From the NCBI RefSeq assembly GCF_000568405.1, contig NZ_ARZY01000009.1, forward strand, positions 1 to 64,000: a stretch of 64,000 bases of DNA, read 5' to 3'. The stretch comes from Catenovulum agarivorans DS-2. GTDB lineage: Bacteria; Pseudomonadota; Gammaproteobacteria; Enterobacterales; Alteromonadaceae. Below, one piece after another: positions 26,601-35,034 of this stretch. The notes under the pieces were generated by a model. The model was not told the DNA's origin. It saw only the letters and a program-made list of their open reading frames with translations, and searched no databases. The position numbers and the translations under genes were made by a program. The first letter of the stretch is position 1, and each line of letters opens with the position of its first letter.

Positions 26601-27361
26601 ATGCAGATAAAATGGGTGTTTGTTTCCCTGCACGCGCAATTGCCGACCAAGTTCGTCAAGATTACTTTATATCAGGTGATTTTGATAATGAAGGTGGGGT
26701 TACTACCGACGAATTACTTGAGAAATGTGCTGTATTTAACGTAACAGAAATACGTAATGGTAAAGGTGCGGAAATTGCTGGGGTTGAGTTGCAATACCAA
26801 CAAACTTACGACTTTTTACCTGGCATTTGGTCTGGCTTAGGTGTTAATGCCAACTATACCTATCAGGAGTCTCAAAAGGAATTGGAGGCATCAGATATTA
26901 TTGGTGGATTAAAACCGTTACCGTCTGATAGAACACCAACCCATAGTTATAACGCGACTGTATATTGGGAAAAATTTGGCCACCAGTTAAGACTAAGTTA
27001 CCGCGGTAAGTCAGATGAACTGGTCAATGGTAGTTGGGGTGAAGGTGCATTGTGGCAAGAAGGGGATAGTGGCCTTGATTTTAACGCGAGTTATAAAATC
27101 AATAACAAAATGACCGTTTCTTTCCAAGCATTAAATATTACTGATACAGCAACACGTCATTATTACACGAGCAGGAATATGTGGCTTGGAGATTACGAAT
27201 TGGATGATAGTGGCAATCAAATCCTTGATACCAACGGTTCTCCAATAGAAGCTAAGCTTGATGAGGGTAATGCTTTGGTGGATAGCGTCTATAAAGGTAG
27301 AACTCAACTTATGTATAAGACTGGTACAAATTACCGTATTAACTTACGTGTTAACTTTTAA
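23645..27361 (+). CDS. TonB-dependent outer-membrane receptor (oligosaccharide type)
   Basis: 1238 residues. The signal peptide (VLMMASALTASQMAYA) is followed by a Lys/Asp-rich linker and a TonB box (EVIEVTGYRGS). The plug domain contains FAEDIGKSTDQNIADALSR and VTGISIQTEGGEGTKVSVRG, and ends near GSLGATINLETGKPL. A 22-strand barrel fills the rest, closing on NYRINLRVNF with the C-terminal Phe required for assembly. It is longer than siderophore receptors (about 700-800), as is usual for the polysaccharide-linked TonB receptors of marine Alteromonadales. It should import large oligosaccharides across the outer membrane. The start has GGAGG 8 bp upstream. The next gene, a lipoprotein, lies 18 bp downstream and probably acts with it. 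Confidence 0.92.
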   Translation: MATQFKFKPIVLMMASALTASQMAYAAEAEDEKKKKKDDAEPEVIEVTGYRGSVLKSMFEKRNTSNVSDSIFAEDIGKSTDQNIADALSRVTGISIQTEGGEGTKVSVRGTSPDQNVITLNGVQLTSASDNQGVDLSAFSSDILSKITVVKTASADHDEGSLGATINLETGKPLNRKNNVRSITLQGRYNELSEESDYKLSGSISDKFFDDTFGVAATLFKETQAFRSDRFIVGDNQYQAVQFPLASDQDGNVLTDTYAIVRGQAQYSMLQNTRDRQGGNFVFQWLPTDSTNVLVDFNYSKQTLVNDDLAIATRTRADTPLLEAGINHDAIQSLDKAAKFSDPALDWIQINTDTNTVDKFVNRFGDGGYNRSEGVKDIVNKSGGIQIEQLITDDLKMDFKVNYSETVEHPGPSSFITMQGFQIPQSRLALAGEYGTVGGIQPVGYDCRGKSNGVCELEFGNGLIVHNDPDTNFDNDVITGFNPDDRAATNIGFMGRTVRKIEDTYKGASLDFDWDVDFGPLVKVEFGAKANKRTKFVDNQQGKFDNVTQANTVPVFDNDGNYVTDKIIKAGGSVTEILGSEIASTDSFPYNDFMDGLGVSRNAATDGWPMIDSTLAFERALGSANAALTINNSQTREMDIETQAAYLKLNFSAIDDRLTADLGVRYVKDVVNTWGYSGATYQTDPQLLHRIFDPFYALQLRNSANPLCHGQPTANTGPYELADGYTTADGQTSIEYPSTTPGREYSYARVDGHGWYNNGTPDDRSDDLPLKKLTETNGLCYDPYTDMYQGFAVNAQGQPNVGWVTFARHSDISTSTNYHMFTEEHLNANNPDVVRERRDIQNFRTTGENDYDMVLPSLNLNFAVTEDLIARFAVSKTMSRPKIDSLKPGFTVNESVWGTRTGNKISLSNPKLLPLESKNLDLSIEWYFNKTGMLGAAFFYKDMSNFEAPIDYKSLMDDLRIANLDGYNLDNLIKTEEQVVNEFATDADKMGVCFPARAIADQVRQDYFISGDFDNEGGVTTDELLEKCAVFNVTEIRNGKGAEIAGVELQYQQTYDFLPGIWSGLGVNANYTYQESQKELEASDIIGGLKPLPSDRTPTHSYNATVYWEKFGHQLRLSYRGKSDELVNGSWGEGALWQEGDSGLDFNASYKINNKMTVSFQALNITDTATRHYYTSRNMWLGDYELDDSGNQILDTNGSPIEAKLDEGNALVDSVYKGRTQLMYKTGTNYRINLRVNF

Positions 27362-27379
27362 TAGCGTGGTAACAAGATT

Positions 27380-29695
27380 ATGAAATTTTTTGCAAAAACG
27401 ATGCTAGCGTCTGTTATCTCTGTAGCGCTAGTTGGTTGTGTAGCTGATGATCCAAATAATAAAACTTCAGAGAATAGAGCACCCGTAGTTGAACCAGCTC
27501 TGATCGAAGTCAATTTTATGGAATCTGATGGTTTAAACCCTGCTGATGGGAAGTTTACTTACCCAGACCCTAACGGCGGTGAAAAAGTAAACTTTACATT
27601 TGTTGATTTAAAGCAAGGTGTATCAGACCCTGACATGGGGGATCGTGTCGCAATTAAATCTATTCGCCCAATTTGGACGGACTGGTGTTTAGATACAGAA
27701 GAACCAGTTGTTGACGAATGTATTGACGGCAGACCAAAGATTACTGAAGCCGAATTTGGCTTTGAAATTTTAGATGACAAAGTAAAAGTAACCCCGACTG
27801 CATTTGCACCTATGTTAACGGATGAACATAAAGCATTTTTGCATCTCGAAGTTATCTTTACCGATGGTGAAGCTGAAGTAGCACGCGAAGTTAAAATTAC
27901 GGTTCAAGGTGAAGATTATGCGCCTGTTATTGACCAAGTTGAAGTAGATGCAGACAAAGTAGTTGTTGCTGAACGCGACCCTGAGGTTGTGGTGAATCTA
28001 CTTGATCATGCATCAGACCGAGACATCACAGATATGGCGCAATATATCGTAGATAATGGCCAGAGTGGTTTTGACGAATTACAATTTCCAATTGTGCAAA
28101 ATTTGTGGTTGAAAGACTGTGTTCAGTATATCTTTCCACCGTTAACCGATGCACAAAAAGCGGGTAAATCGGATGCTGAAATCGCTGAGATGGAAGCGCA
28201 GCTGGCTTATGATAATCAGCCTTTGCATGATGGTACTGCGAAATGCAACGGTGCTGATGTCACTTTAACTGTTGACCCATCATTATATGCAGATGAACTC
28301 TTTATCCAAGAGAAAAAGAATGTAGGTATTTTGTATACTTTAACCGACGGCATAAAAGAAGTGACTGGTGTTAAAGTCGTAACTATCAGTGGTTTACCAC
28401 CTGTTGGTTTCCCTGCATTTAAAACTGCAGAACATACTATCAATATTCAAGAGTCTGGCGATACTGATGGAGTCGTTTCAGTTGATTTATTGGAGCTAAC
28501 CGAAGGTGATAACTTAGAAGTTATCAACTTTGTACAAAAAGATAAAGCGGCACTTGAGTTTGGTTTATCTTATGCTGGTGGCAATACTTTAGATATTGAC
28601 ACTCATGCATTTTTTGCTGAAACACAACCAGGTCAACCCCATGAATTAATGTTTGAGTATAAACTCAGAAACGCCGATTCTGGAGATGAAAGTGCGCAAA
28701 CGCGTACATTGACAGTTGCAATTGCTGAGCGCGACTTTAACTTGTTCCGTGATGATTTGGATGCTGGGTTAGATACAGCAGAATCTACATTATTCTTAGA
28801 TCCAAATGGCTTTGTGCATGTAACTGATTTGGTGCAAGCGGGTGAAGGTGCTAAGCAATCTATTGCTAAGAAAACCAATGATATTCCTGCTGGTAAGTTC
28901 CCTGACTTAATTGATAACAGAAAGTACTACATTTCTTGGTGGTTTAAGAATGATGAGATTTCTGATCTTGAAGTAATGCCTATGGTTACGTTTGCCAATG
29001 GCCGAGCGCCAGAAAGAAACCAGTTATGGGATGCAGGCTGGTGGGGCGGTTATCGCTTACCGTACAAAGCAGCTGACGCTGGCCAATGGCGTGAGTGGTG
29101 GTATACCCACAACACGCATACATCACCTGTAGCAGACCCAGCAGCACTTGGTATGTACATATTCAATAATAGTGGTGCGCATGACAAACCAAACTCAGTT
29201 TGGGATTCATTTAAAGTGGTTAACTTTAACTTTATTGATACAGCAAAAGCGGACATTATTGAAAGTGATGCGGGTCAATTCCTTGATGCGGCATTAGTTA
29301 GCAACAATGGCCAAGGTACAGTAACAGTTGATACTGCTGCACAAGAGCTTAAAGTTAATACAACGGGTAAAACTGAGCCTGTAGTTGTTAGCTTTCCGGT
29401 TAAAGCCGGCGCTGTTAAAACGGGTGGCCGTTATATGGTTGAGTTTGAACTTCCTGTTGGATTGAAAAACTTTGCAATTCGTTTATCGAATGCAGGTGGC
29501 TCAGCAATGATTCAGCGCGACATGACCAATAGAAATGTTGATGCAAACAGCAATGTTGCATTGGTTATGCTAACTGAGTTTGAAAAACCATCAGGTGTGA
29601 ACTGGAAAGATGAAGACGTTACTTTAGATTTCGTATTCTGGCAAAACGATCAATCTTTCACTATTAAAGATGTTCGCCTCTACCAGGTTCCATAA
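27380..29695 (+). CDS. Large lipoprotein partner of the TonB receptor (probable surface glycan-binding protein)
   Basis: 771 residues. A lipoprotein signal ends LVGC (Cys20), with APVVEPALIEVNF after a short linker. The body is a string of beta-sandwich domains: a cadherin- or Ig-like region (residues about 40-180, PDPNGGEKVNFTFVDLKQG) and two further ones. Residues about 460-620 and 625-771 resemble carbohydrate-binding jelly rolls, ending DVTLDFVFWQNDQSFTIKDV and RLYQVP. Aromatic segments (YYISWWFKNDE, WDAGWWGGYRLPY, WREWWYTHNTHTS) suit a glycan-binding face. It has no SusD-like TPR fold. Position 18 bp after the TonB receptor suggests a functional analogue of the SusC-SusD pair, but the function is inferred. 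A terminator follows. Confidence 0.7.
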   Translation: MKFFAKTMLASVISVALVGCVADDPNNKTSENRAPVVEPALIEVNFMESDGLNPADGKFTYPDPNGGEKVNFTFVDLKQGVSDPDMGDRVAIKSIRPIWTDWCLDTEEPVVDECIDGRPKITEAEFGFEILDDKVKVTPTAFAPMLTDEHKAFLHLEVIFTDGEAEVAREVKITVQGEDYAPVIDQVEVDADKVVVAERDPEVVVNLLDHASDRDITDMAQYIVDNGQSGFDELQFPIVQNLWLKDCVQYIFPPLTDAQKAGKSDAEIAEMEAQLAYDNQPLHDGTAKCNGADVTLTVDPSLYADELFIQEKKNVGILYTLTDGIKEVTGVKVVTISGLPPVGFPAFKTAEHTINIQESGDTDGVVSVDLLELTEGDNLEVINFVQKDKAALEFGLSYAGGNTLDIDTHAFFAETQPGQPHELMFEYKLRNADSGDESAQTRTLTVAIAERDFNLFRDDLDAGLDTAESTLFLDPNGFVHVTDLVQAGEGAKQSIAKKTNDIPAGKFPDLIDNRKYYISWWFKNDEISDLEVMPMVTFANGRAPERNQLWDAGWWGGYRLPYKAADAGQWREWWYTHNTHTSPVADPAALGMYIFNNSGAHDKPNSVWDSFKVVNFNFIDTAKADIIESDAGQFLDAALVSNNGQGTVTVDTAAQELKVNTTGKTEPVVVSFPVKAGAVKTGGRYMVEFELPVGLKNFAIRLSNAGGSAMIQRDMTNRNVDANSNVALVMLTEFEKPSGVNWKDEDVTLDFVFWQNDQSFTIKDVRLYQVP

Positions 29696-29723
29696 CACTA
29701 ATTGACATCCGGTGTTTATCTTT

Positions 29724-29749
29724 AGCCCTCCTTGTGAGGGCTTTTTTTT
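29724..29749 (+). terminator. Rho-independent terminator after the lipoprotein gene
   Basis: Stem AGCCCTC (29724-29730) pairs with GAGGGCT (29736-29742) across a 5-nt loop and is followed by a T-run to 29749. It ends the receptor-lipoprotein transcript, though some read-through into the sulfatases is possible. Confidence 0.85.
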
Positions 29750-29794
29750 AAATTCAATAAATCCACTTTAGCCAAAGTCTCATTGGAAGTACTC

Positions 29795-31606
29795 ATGAAA
29801 AAAAAGATTTTTTGTTTAGCTATCGCAAGCCTAATAGTGCTTGCAGGCTGCATTAACATTCAAACTCAGAACTCATCTGAAATAACGGCCGAAAAACAAC
29901 CAAAACCCCACACTAACATTGTCCTCATTCTTATTGATGATTTAAGCCATTATGGTTTTACCACCTATGGAGCTGACATCATTCGTTCAAAACATGGCAA
30001 GTTTGCAGATATTCAATTTTCAACACCCAATATAGATAAGCTTGCACAGCAGGGCGTTAGAGTTGAACGTGCATTTACTCACCCACTATGCGAAAACACC
30101 CGCATTGCATTGATGAGTGGTAAACAAAATAACCGTAATTATCTAAAACCTAAATCACAGCATGAATCGGATATTACTTTTGGTGATGTGTTTAAACGAG
30201 CAGGCTACACAACAGGCATGTTCGGTAAATGGAAACAAACGCGTGGTACCAAACAGATACCAGGTAAACACTACATTAGTGAATTTGGCTGGGATGACTA
30301 TGTCGCTTTTGATGTGGTAGAAGAAGGGCAACGTTTTATCAATCCAAATTTGGTGATAAATGGTGAGTTGGTTGACTATAGAAAACGCACCGACTTAGAT
30401 CCTGCAACAGGTCGTCGTTGGTATGGTCCTGATATTTATAATCGACATGCGCTCAAGTTTATCGAAAAAAACCAAGACAAACCTTTCTTCTTATACTACC
30501 CAATGGCGCTTGTGCATGACGATCACAAACCAACGCCAGATACAAAGCCCAACTCAATATTTGATAATTTTGATGAATGGCCAAACAACAAAAATGGTCA
30601 CAAGGGGGACGATCCTAAATACATAGCTGACATGATTGAATATACCGACAAACTAATCGGTAAGGTGGTTAATAAATTAGATGAACTCAATTTGCGTGAA
30701 GAGACGCTGATTGTTGTTATGGGCGACAATGGCACTAAAGAAATTTTTACCCATGTGAAAAAAGATGGCAGTGAATATCCTGCACGTAAAGGCGGTAATG
30801 CTGACAACGGTATTCATGTTGGCATGGTGCTTAGTCAACCAGGTACAATTCAAGCTGGTGAAAACAGCGTACATAGTTATGACGGGTTAACCTATGTTAC
30901 TGATGTTTTTCCTACAATAGCTGAAGCTGCAAGTGTGCCCATTCCTCAAGAAACTCGTTTAGATGGCATTAGCTTTTGGCCACAAATGTTAGATAAAACT
31001 CAAGAGCATAGAAAACACATTTACAGTTGGTACATTGCCAATGGTCGCTATGACGGTATTGAAAACAACGAACGTTTTACCCACTTTGCTTTTAATAAAT
31101 CGTACAAATATTACGGTCCAACTAAAGCCTATCCCAATGGGCGATTTTTTGATTTAACCCAAGATTTATTTGAGCGCCAAGGTGACAAATATATCACTGT
31201 GGGCTGGGGGGTGCGCCGTTACAATGGCTTGGATATAAACAAGCTAACCCCAAAGCAAAAACGTGCTTACCTCGAACTCAAACAAGTGGTTGAAAGCAAC
31301 AAAAATGTTGATGCGCAGCAACTTATTATTCATTCAACTAAAAATAAGTTAATTGTTGGTGAAAAGTTGGATTTAAATGTGTCAACTTTGCCATTTAACA
31401 CGAATAGAGATGGTGTCGTTTGGGTTTCGTCTGATCTTGCTATCGCTTCAATTAATAAATTTGGCGAAGTGGTCGCGCATAAAGCAGGCAAAGTGACTAT
31501 TCATGTTTATTCGTGGAGTGACGCTAAACCGCTTGCCGATGGAAAATCGCCAAGCTTTTTAACAAGCGGTATATCAGACCAAGTTCAACTTACAGTGTTA
31601 GATTAA
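29795..31606 (+). CDS. Lipoprotein sulfatase with atypical CENTR site and BIG2 tail
   Basis: About 603 residues. A lipobox (LIVLAGC) is followed by TNIVLILIDDLSHYGFTTYG with the metal-binding Asp pair. The modification site reads HPLCENTRIALMSG: Cys, then Glu, Asn, Thr, Arg. The third position is Asn rather than the Pro or Ala expected in C-x-[P/A]-x-R, checked in the bases at 30089-30103. MFGKWKQTRG and VVMGDNGTKE follow, consistent with an intact sulfatase fold. The last 95 residues form a BIG2-like Ig module (VVWVSSDLAIASINKFG, EVVAHKAGKVTIHVYS). An upstream TTG at 29783 could add four residues. I chose the ATG because GGAAG lies 9 bp upstream. It is the first of four tandem sulfatases. 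Confidence 0.85.
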   Translation: MKKKIFCLAIASLIVLAGCINIQTQNSSEITAEKQPKPHTNIVLILIDDLSHYGFTTYGADIIRSKHGKFADIQFSTPNIDKLAQQGVRVERAFTHPLCENTRIALMSGKQNNRNYLKPKSQHESDITFGDVFKRAGYTTGMFGKWKQTRGTKQIPGKHYISEFGWDDYVAFDVVEEGQRFINPNLVINGELVDYRKRTDLDPATGRRWYGPDIYNRHALKFIEKNQDKPFFLYYPMALVHDDHKPTPDTKPNSIFDNFDEWPNNKNGHKGDDPKYIADMIEYTDKLIGKVVNKLDELNLREETLIVVMGDNGTKEIFTHVKKDGSEYPARKGGNADNGIHVGMVLSQPGTIQAGENSVHSYDGLTYVTDVFPTIAEAASVPIPQETRLDGISFWPQMLDKTQEHRKHIYSWYIANGRYDGIENNERFTHFAFNKSYKYYGPTKAYPNGRFFDLTQDLFERQGDKYITVGWGVRRYNGLDINKLTPKQKRAYLELKQVVESNKNVDAQQLIIHSTKNKLIVGEKLDLNVSTLPFNTNRDGVVWVSSDLAIASINKFGEVVAHKAGKVTIHVYSWSDAKPLADGKSPSFLTSGISDQVQLTVLD

Positions 31607-31621
31607 ATAGGTATTGGTTAG

Positions 31622-33049
31622 ATGCGAAAAAAAACAAGATTGCTAACTAGCTGTATATTTATGATTAGCCTGGTGATTTTCTATTGCATCACTAGCGTAA
31701 AAGCATATGCAAATAAACTCGATGGTGAGCAGCCTAACATTCTATTTATTATGGTTGATGATTTAGGTTGGCAAGATATCGGTGCTTATGGCAAGCGAGA
31801 TATCGACACGCCCAACTTAGATAAACTAGCTAACTCTGGAATGTTGTTTACCCATGCTTATGCTAGTGCACCTGTTTGTTCACCATCTAGGGCTGGCGCA
31901 ATTACTGGGCAACATCCAGCCAGAATTGGATTAACAAATCATATTTCACATGAGGTATTTACTCCTGATAGTGCTACTTTGCTAGATGCTCCAACCTTAA
32001 CTGCGTTACCAGAGTCGGCAATTACTTTCGCTGAAGTATTGCGTGACCATGGTTATCGCACTGGATTCTTTGGTAAGTGGCATTTGTCATTAATGGGTAA
32101 AAAGAATTTTGAAGTGGACGACCCGTCCACTTTACCTGACAACCAAGGATTTGAAATTAATGTGGGGGGAGGCGCTTTTGGAGGACCTCCTTCTTGGTTT
32201 TCGCCGTACAAAAATCCATATATGTCGGATGGTGAAAATGGAGAGTATTTACCGACTCGTCTTGCCAATGAAGTAATCAATTTTATGGCAGATGACAGCC
32301 AAAAACCTTTTTTAGCTGTGATGTGGAACTACCTTGTACATTCGCCACTTAAAACAACTGAGGCGTTAACCAAAAAATATCAGCAGCGTGCCAAAGAAGG
32401 TAAAAATGTCGGTTTACCCGTGTTCGCTGGCATGATTGAAGCTATGGATACTTCGGTAGGTAAAGTATTACAAGCGGTTGATGATTTGGGGTTGGCGAAT
32501 GACACCTTGATTATTTTTACTTCTGATAACGGTGGTGTTTGGAAACTCTCAGACAATGGAGAGCTTCAGTATGGCAAAGGTTTTCCATACGAAGGCGGTG
32601 TAAGAGTGCCATTTATTGCTAAATGGCCTGGAAAAATTAAAGAAAATGTCGTTAATCAAAATCGAATTATTAATACAGATCTCTTTCCAACATTTTTGTC
32701 TGCTGCTGGGATCAACCCAAATTCATTTTCTAATATCGACGGTGAAAGTTTATTGCCAGTATTAACTGAAACGAAAAATCTAAATCGGCAAGCCATCTAC
32801 TTCCATTACCCAAATTATGCATGGCACAAAAATAATCGGTTAGGGGGCGCAATTATTCAAGGGGCGTACAAGTTAATAAATTGGTATGACGACGACTCAG
32901 TCGAGTTATACAACTTGTACGTTGACCCAAGTGAAAGTGAAGACCTATCCAAGATTCACCCGGATATTACACAATCTTTAAAAACAAAATTTAAAAAATG
33001 GCTAAAAGAGACCAATGCTCAAATGCCTATTCGCATAATATCGTCATGA
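31622..33049 (+). CDS. Exported sulfatase (S1 family)
   Basis: 475 residues. A signal peptide (IFMISLVIFYCITSVKAYA) leads to PNILFIMVDDLGWQDIGAYG. The modification site is canonical: CSPSR (Cys86) in ASAPVCSPSRAGAITGQHPA. GFFGKWHLSLMG and IIFTSDNGGVWKLSD complete the active-site set. It resembles choline-sulfatase-like and galactan sulfatases, but the regiospecificity is not readable. It begins 15 bp after the preceding sulfatase and 8 bp before the next, so it sits in one tight operon. Confidence 0.88.
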   Translation: MRKKTRLLTSCIFMISLVIFYCITSVKAYANKLDGEQPNILFIMVDDLGWQDIGAYGKRDIDTPNLDKLANSGMLFTHAYASAPVCSPSRAGAITGQHPARIGLTNHISHEVFTPDSATLLDAPTLTALPESAITFAEVLRDHGYRTGFFGKWHLSLMGKKNFEVDDPSTLPDNQGFEINVGGGAFGGPPSWFSPYKNPYMSDGENGEYLPTRLANEVINFMADDSQKPFLAVMWNYLVHSPLKTTEALTKKYQQRAKEGKNVGLPVFAGMIEAMDTSVGKVLQAVDDLGLANDTLIIFTSDNGGVWKLSDNGELQYGKGFPYEGGVRVPFIAKWPGKIKENVVNQNRIINTDLFPTFLSAAGINPNSFSNIDGESLLPVLTETKNLNRQAIYFHYPNYAWHKNNRLGGAIIQGAYKLINWYDDDSVELYNLYVDPSESEDLSKIHPDITQSLKTKFKKWLKETNAQMPIRIISS

Positions 33050-33057
33050 GGTAATAA

Positions 33058-35001
33058 ATGATTAGCTTTAAAACTAAATTGGTTGTTGCAAGTTGCATGA
33101 TAGCGCTGAGCGCCTGCAACAGTACGCTCAAACAAGAAAAAAACAATGAGGTTGTCAGTAAAGCGCCAGAAGCCAAGGTTAAAACTGAGCTGCCAAAAGT
33201 TTCTCAGCAGCCAAATATTTTATGGATAGTAACCGATGACCAAAGGGCAGACTCAATTGCAGCTTACAATATGAGTCAAACAGGTAAAGCTGAGAGCCCA
33301 CTGGGTTATGTGTCATCTCCCAGCATTGATAAATTGGCCAGTGAAGGCACCATGTTTACCCATGCTTACACCAATTCGCCTGCGTGCGCACCGTCTCGGT
33401 CCTCTATGCAGTTTGGTTTATATCCGCATCACTCGGGTCGATTTGGTTTTGAATACTTTCATAATCAGCATGACTTAGCAATGCCAACAACATCACAAAC
33501 CTTGTCTGAGCAAGGGTATCAAACTGTGTTATTTGGTAAACGGGGTGTGCGTTATAAAAAGTGGCAAGATGGTGGCTTAAAACAAGAAGTCGCCATTTAT
33601 GATGAGAAAATAGACTACAGCCGTGATTTAGGCCATCAAGGTCATAACAATGGTAAAGAACCTAAGCTCTTTACCGATTATTCTCGCCAAGACACTTTTG
33701 ACAAAAGTGGCCCTAAATGGGTTAAATTAAAATCCGACGAAGTTTATGTTTTCCCTGATGGCCGAATTGAGAAAATTGATCAAAACGATATAGATGTAAA
33801 CAATCCAACTGCCGTTGAAAAAGAGCTGGACATTTTACGTTCATATACACGTTCGCAAAAAAATCTGATTATTGGTGGGGTCAGTCCAAAACCCGCTGGT
33901 GAAACACTTGATGGTTATATTTTAAAAGCCTTTGTTGAGCATTTACGCCAACCGAACACCCGCTACGATGGCTTTTTTGGCCGCAAAATCCAAGGACCTG
34001 ATTTAAACAAACCACAAATGTTTAACCTTGGTTTTCACTTTCCGCATACGCCGGTATTGCCGCCAAAATCGTTTCGCGACCAGTTTAAAGGCAAAACATA
34101 TAAGGTGCCTGAATTTAGCCAAGCTGAGGTGGAAAAATTGCCTAAGCAAATGAAGGCCTTATATAAAAACCTAAAAATTGACGGTTTAACACCTGAACAA
34201 AAACAACAGGCGATTGCTGACTATTACGCGTTTTGCGCATATGGTGACTGGTTAATTGGTCAAGCGATTGATGAATTTAAGAAATTTAGCCAACAGCAAG
34301 GTCGCGACTATGTAATTATGGTGACAGTGGGCGATCACGGCTGGCAGCTTGGTGAACAAGGCATAGAGGCTAAATTCTCACCTTGGAACACATCAAACCA
34401 AGGCATTATTGTTGTAGCGGATTCGCGTGCTGAACGCTTCCCTAAAGGTGTTGTTTATTCGGACTTTGTTGAATACGTTGATATTGCACCCACCTTGTTA
34501 GCCGCTTCAGGTTTAGATGTTAAAGCCAGCAAACCTCAATTAGATGGCGTTGATTTAGCCGAAGTTATTCGCAAACCAGAGCTAACCCGAGATTATGTTA
34601 TTGGTGAACTAAATGCAGTGGTTGGCCCACGTGCTTATTTACGTTCAAAAAACTTTGCATTTTCGATGCGGGTGCGCAAAGAAAACGGATTCCCAGGTAA
34701 GGGCTACGCACCGGGTGAAAATGTTTATTGGGCTTACAATGCGTCAAACCAAGATTTAGAAATGGGTTTGTACGATTTGCGCTGTGATGCTAACGAACAA
34801 AACAATATTGCCTATCAAGCAAACTATAAACAAGTAACTGAGTATTTTAGGAAAAAATTGACCGATATTGTAATTGGTGATGGCCGAGTAGAAATTGATT
34901 GGCGCAAACCGAATAGCTACTTTGTCAGTGACGCTGCATTAGGTGCGCACGACAAAAAATTAGCAGGGTTAGCCAATATCGAATTACCAAGCTGCATGTA
35001 A
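33058..35001 (+). CDS. Lipoprotein sulfatase (tandem copy 1)
   Basis: 647 residues. A lipobox (ALSAC) is followed by a 30-residue linker, then PNILWIVTDDQRADSIAAYN. The modification site is CAPSR (Cys110) in NSPACAPSRSSMQFGLYPHH. Later landmarks are GFHFPHTPVLPPKSFRD and [18 protein letters not shown] (His and Asp metal or substrate contacts). It is closely related to the next gene in length, motifs and layout. A GAGGT ribosome site precedes the ATG. It should act as an exo- or endo-sulfatase on oligosaccharides in the periplasm or anchored to a membrane. Substrate position is unknown. Confidence 0.88.
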   Translation: MISFKTKLVVASCMIALSACNSTLKQEKNNEVVSKAPEAKVKTELPKVSQQPNILWIVTDDQRADSIAAYNMSQTGKAESPLGYVSSPSIDKLASEGTMFTHAYTNSPACAPSRSSMQFGLYPHHSGRFGFEYFHNQHDLAMPTTSQTLSEQGYQTVLFGKRGVRYKKWQDGGLKQEVAIYDEKIDYSRDLGHQGHNNGKEPKLFTDYSRQDTFDKSGPKWVKLKSDEVYVFPDGRIEKIDQNDIDVNNPTAVEKELDILRSYTRSQKNLIIGGVSPKPAGETLDGYILKAFVEHLRQPNTRYDGFFGRKIQGPDLNKPQMFNLGFHFPHTPVLPPKSFRDQFKGKTYKVPEFSQAEVEKLPKQMKALYKNLKIDGLTPEQKQQAIADYYAFCAYGDWLIGQAIDEFKKFSQQQGRDYVIMVTVGDHGWQLGEQGIEAKFSPWNTSNQGIIVVADSRAERFPKGVVYSDFVEYVDIAPTLLAASGLDVKASKPQLDGVDLAEVIRKPELTRDYVIGELNAVVGPRAYLRSKNFAFSMRVRKENGFPGKGYAPGENVYWAYNASNQDLEMGLYDLRCDANEQNNIAYQANYKQVTEYFRKKLTDIVIGDGRVEIDWRKPNSYFVSDAALGAHDKKLAGLANIELPSCM

Positions 35002-35034
35002 TTTAGCTTAGTTATTGAGTTTAAAGGTATAAAA

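Noticed and set aside
27380-29695. Annotation of the lipoprotein as SusD
   Set aside because: No TPR-like helical fold is visible and the sequence is beta-rich.
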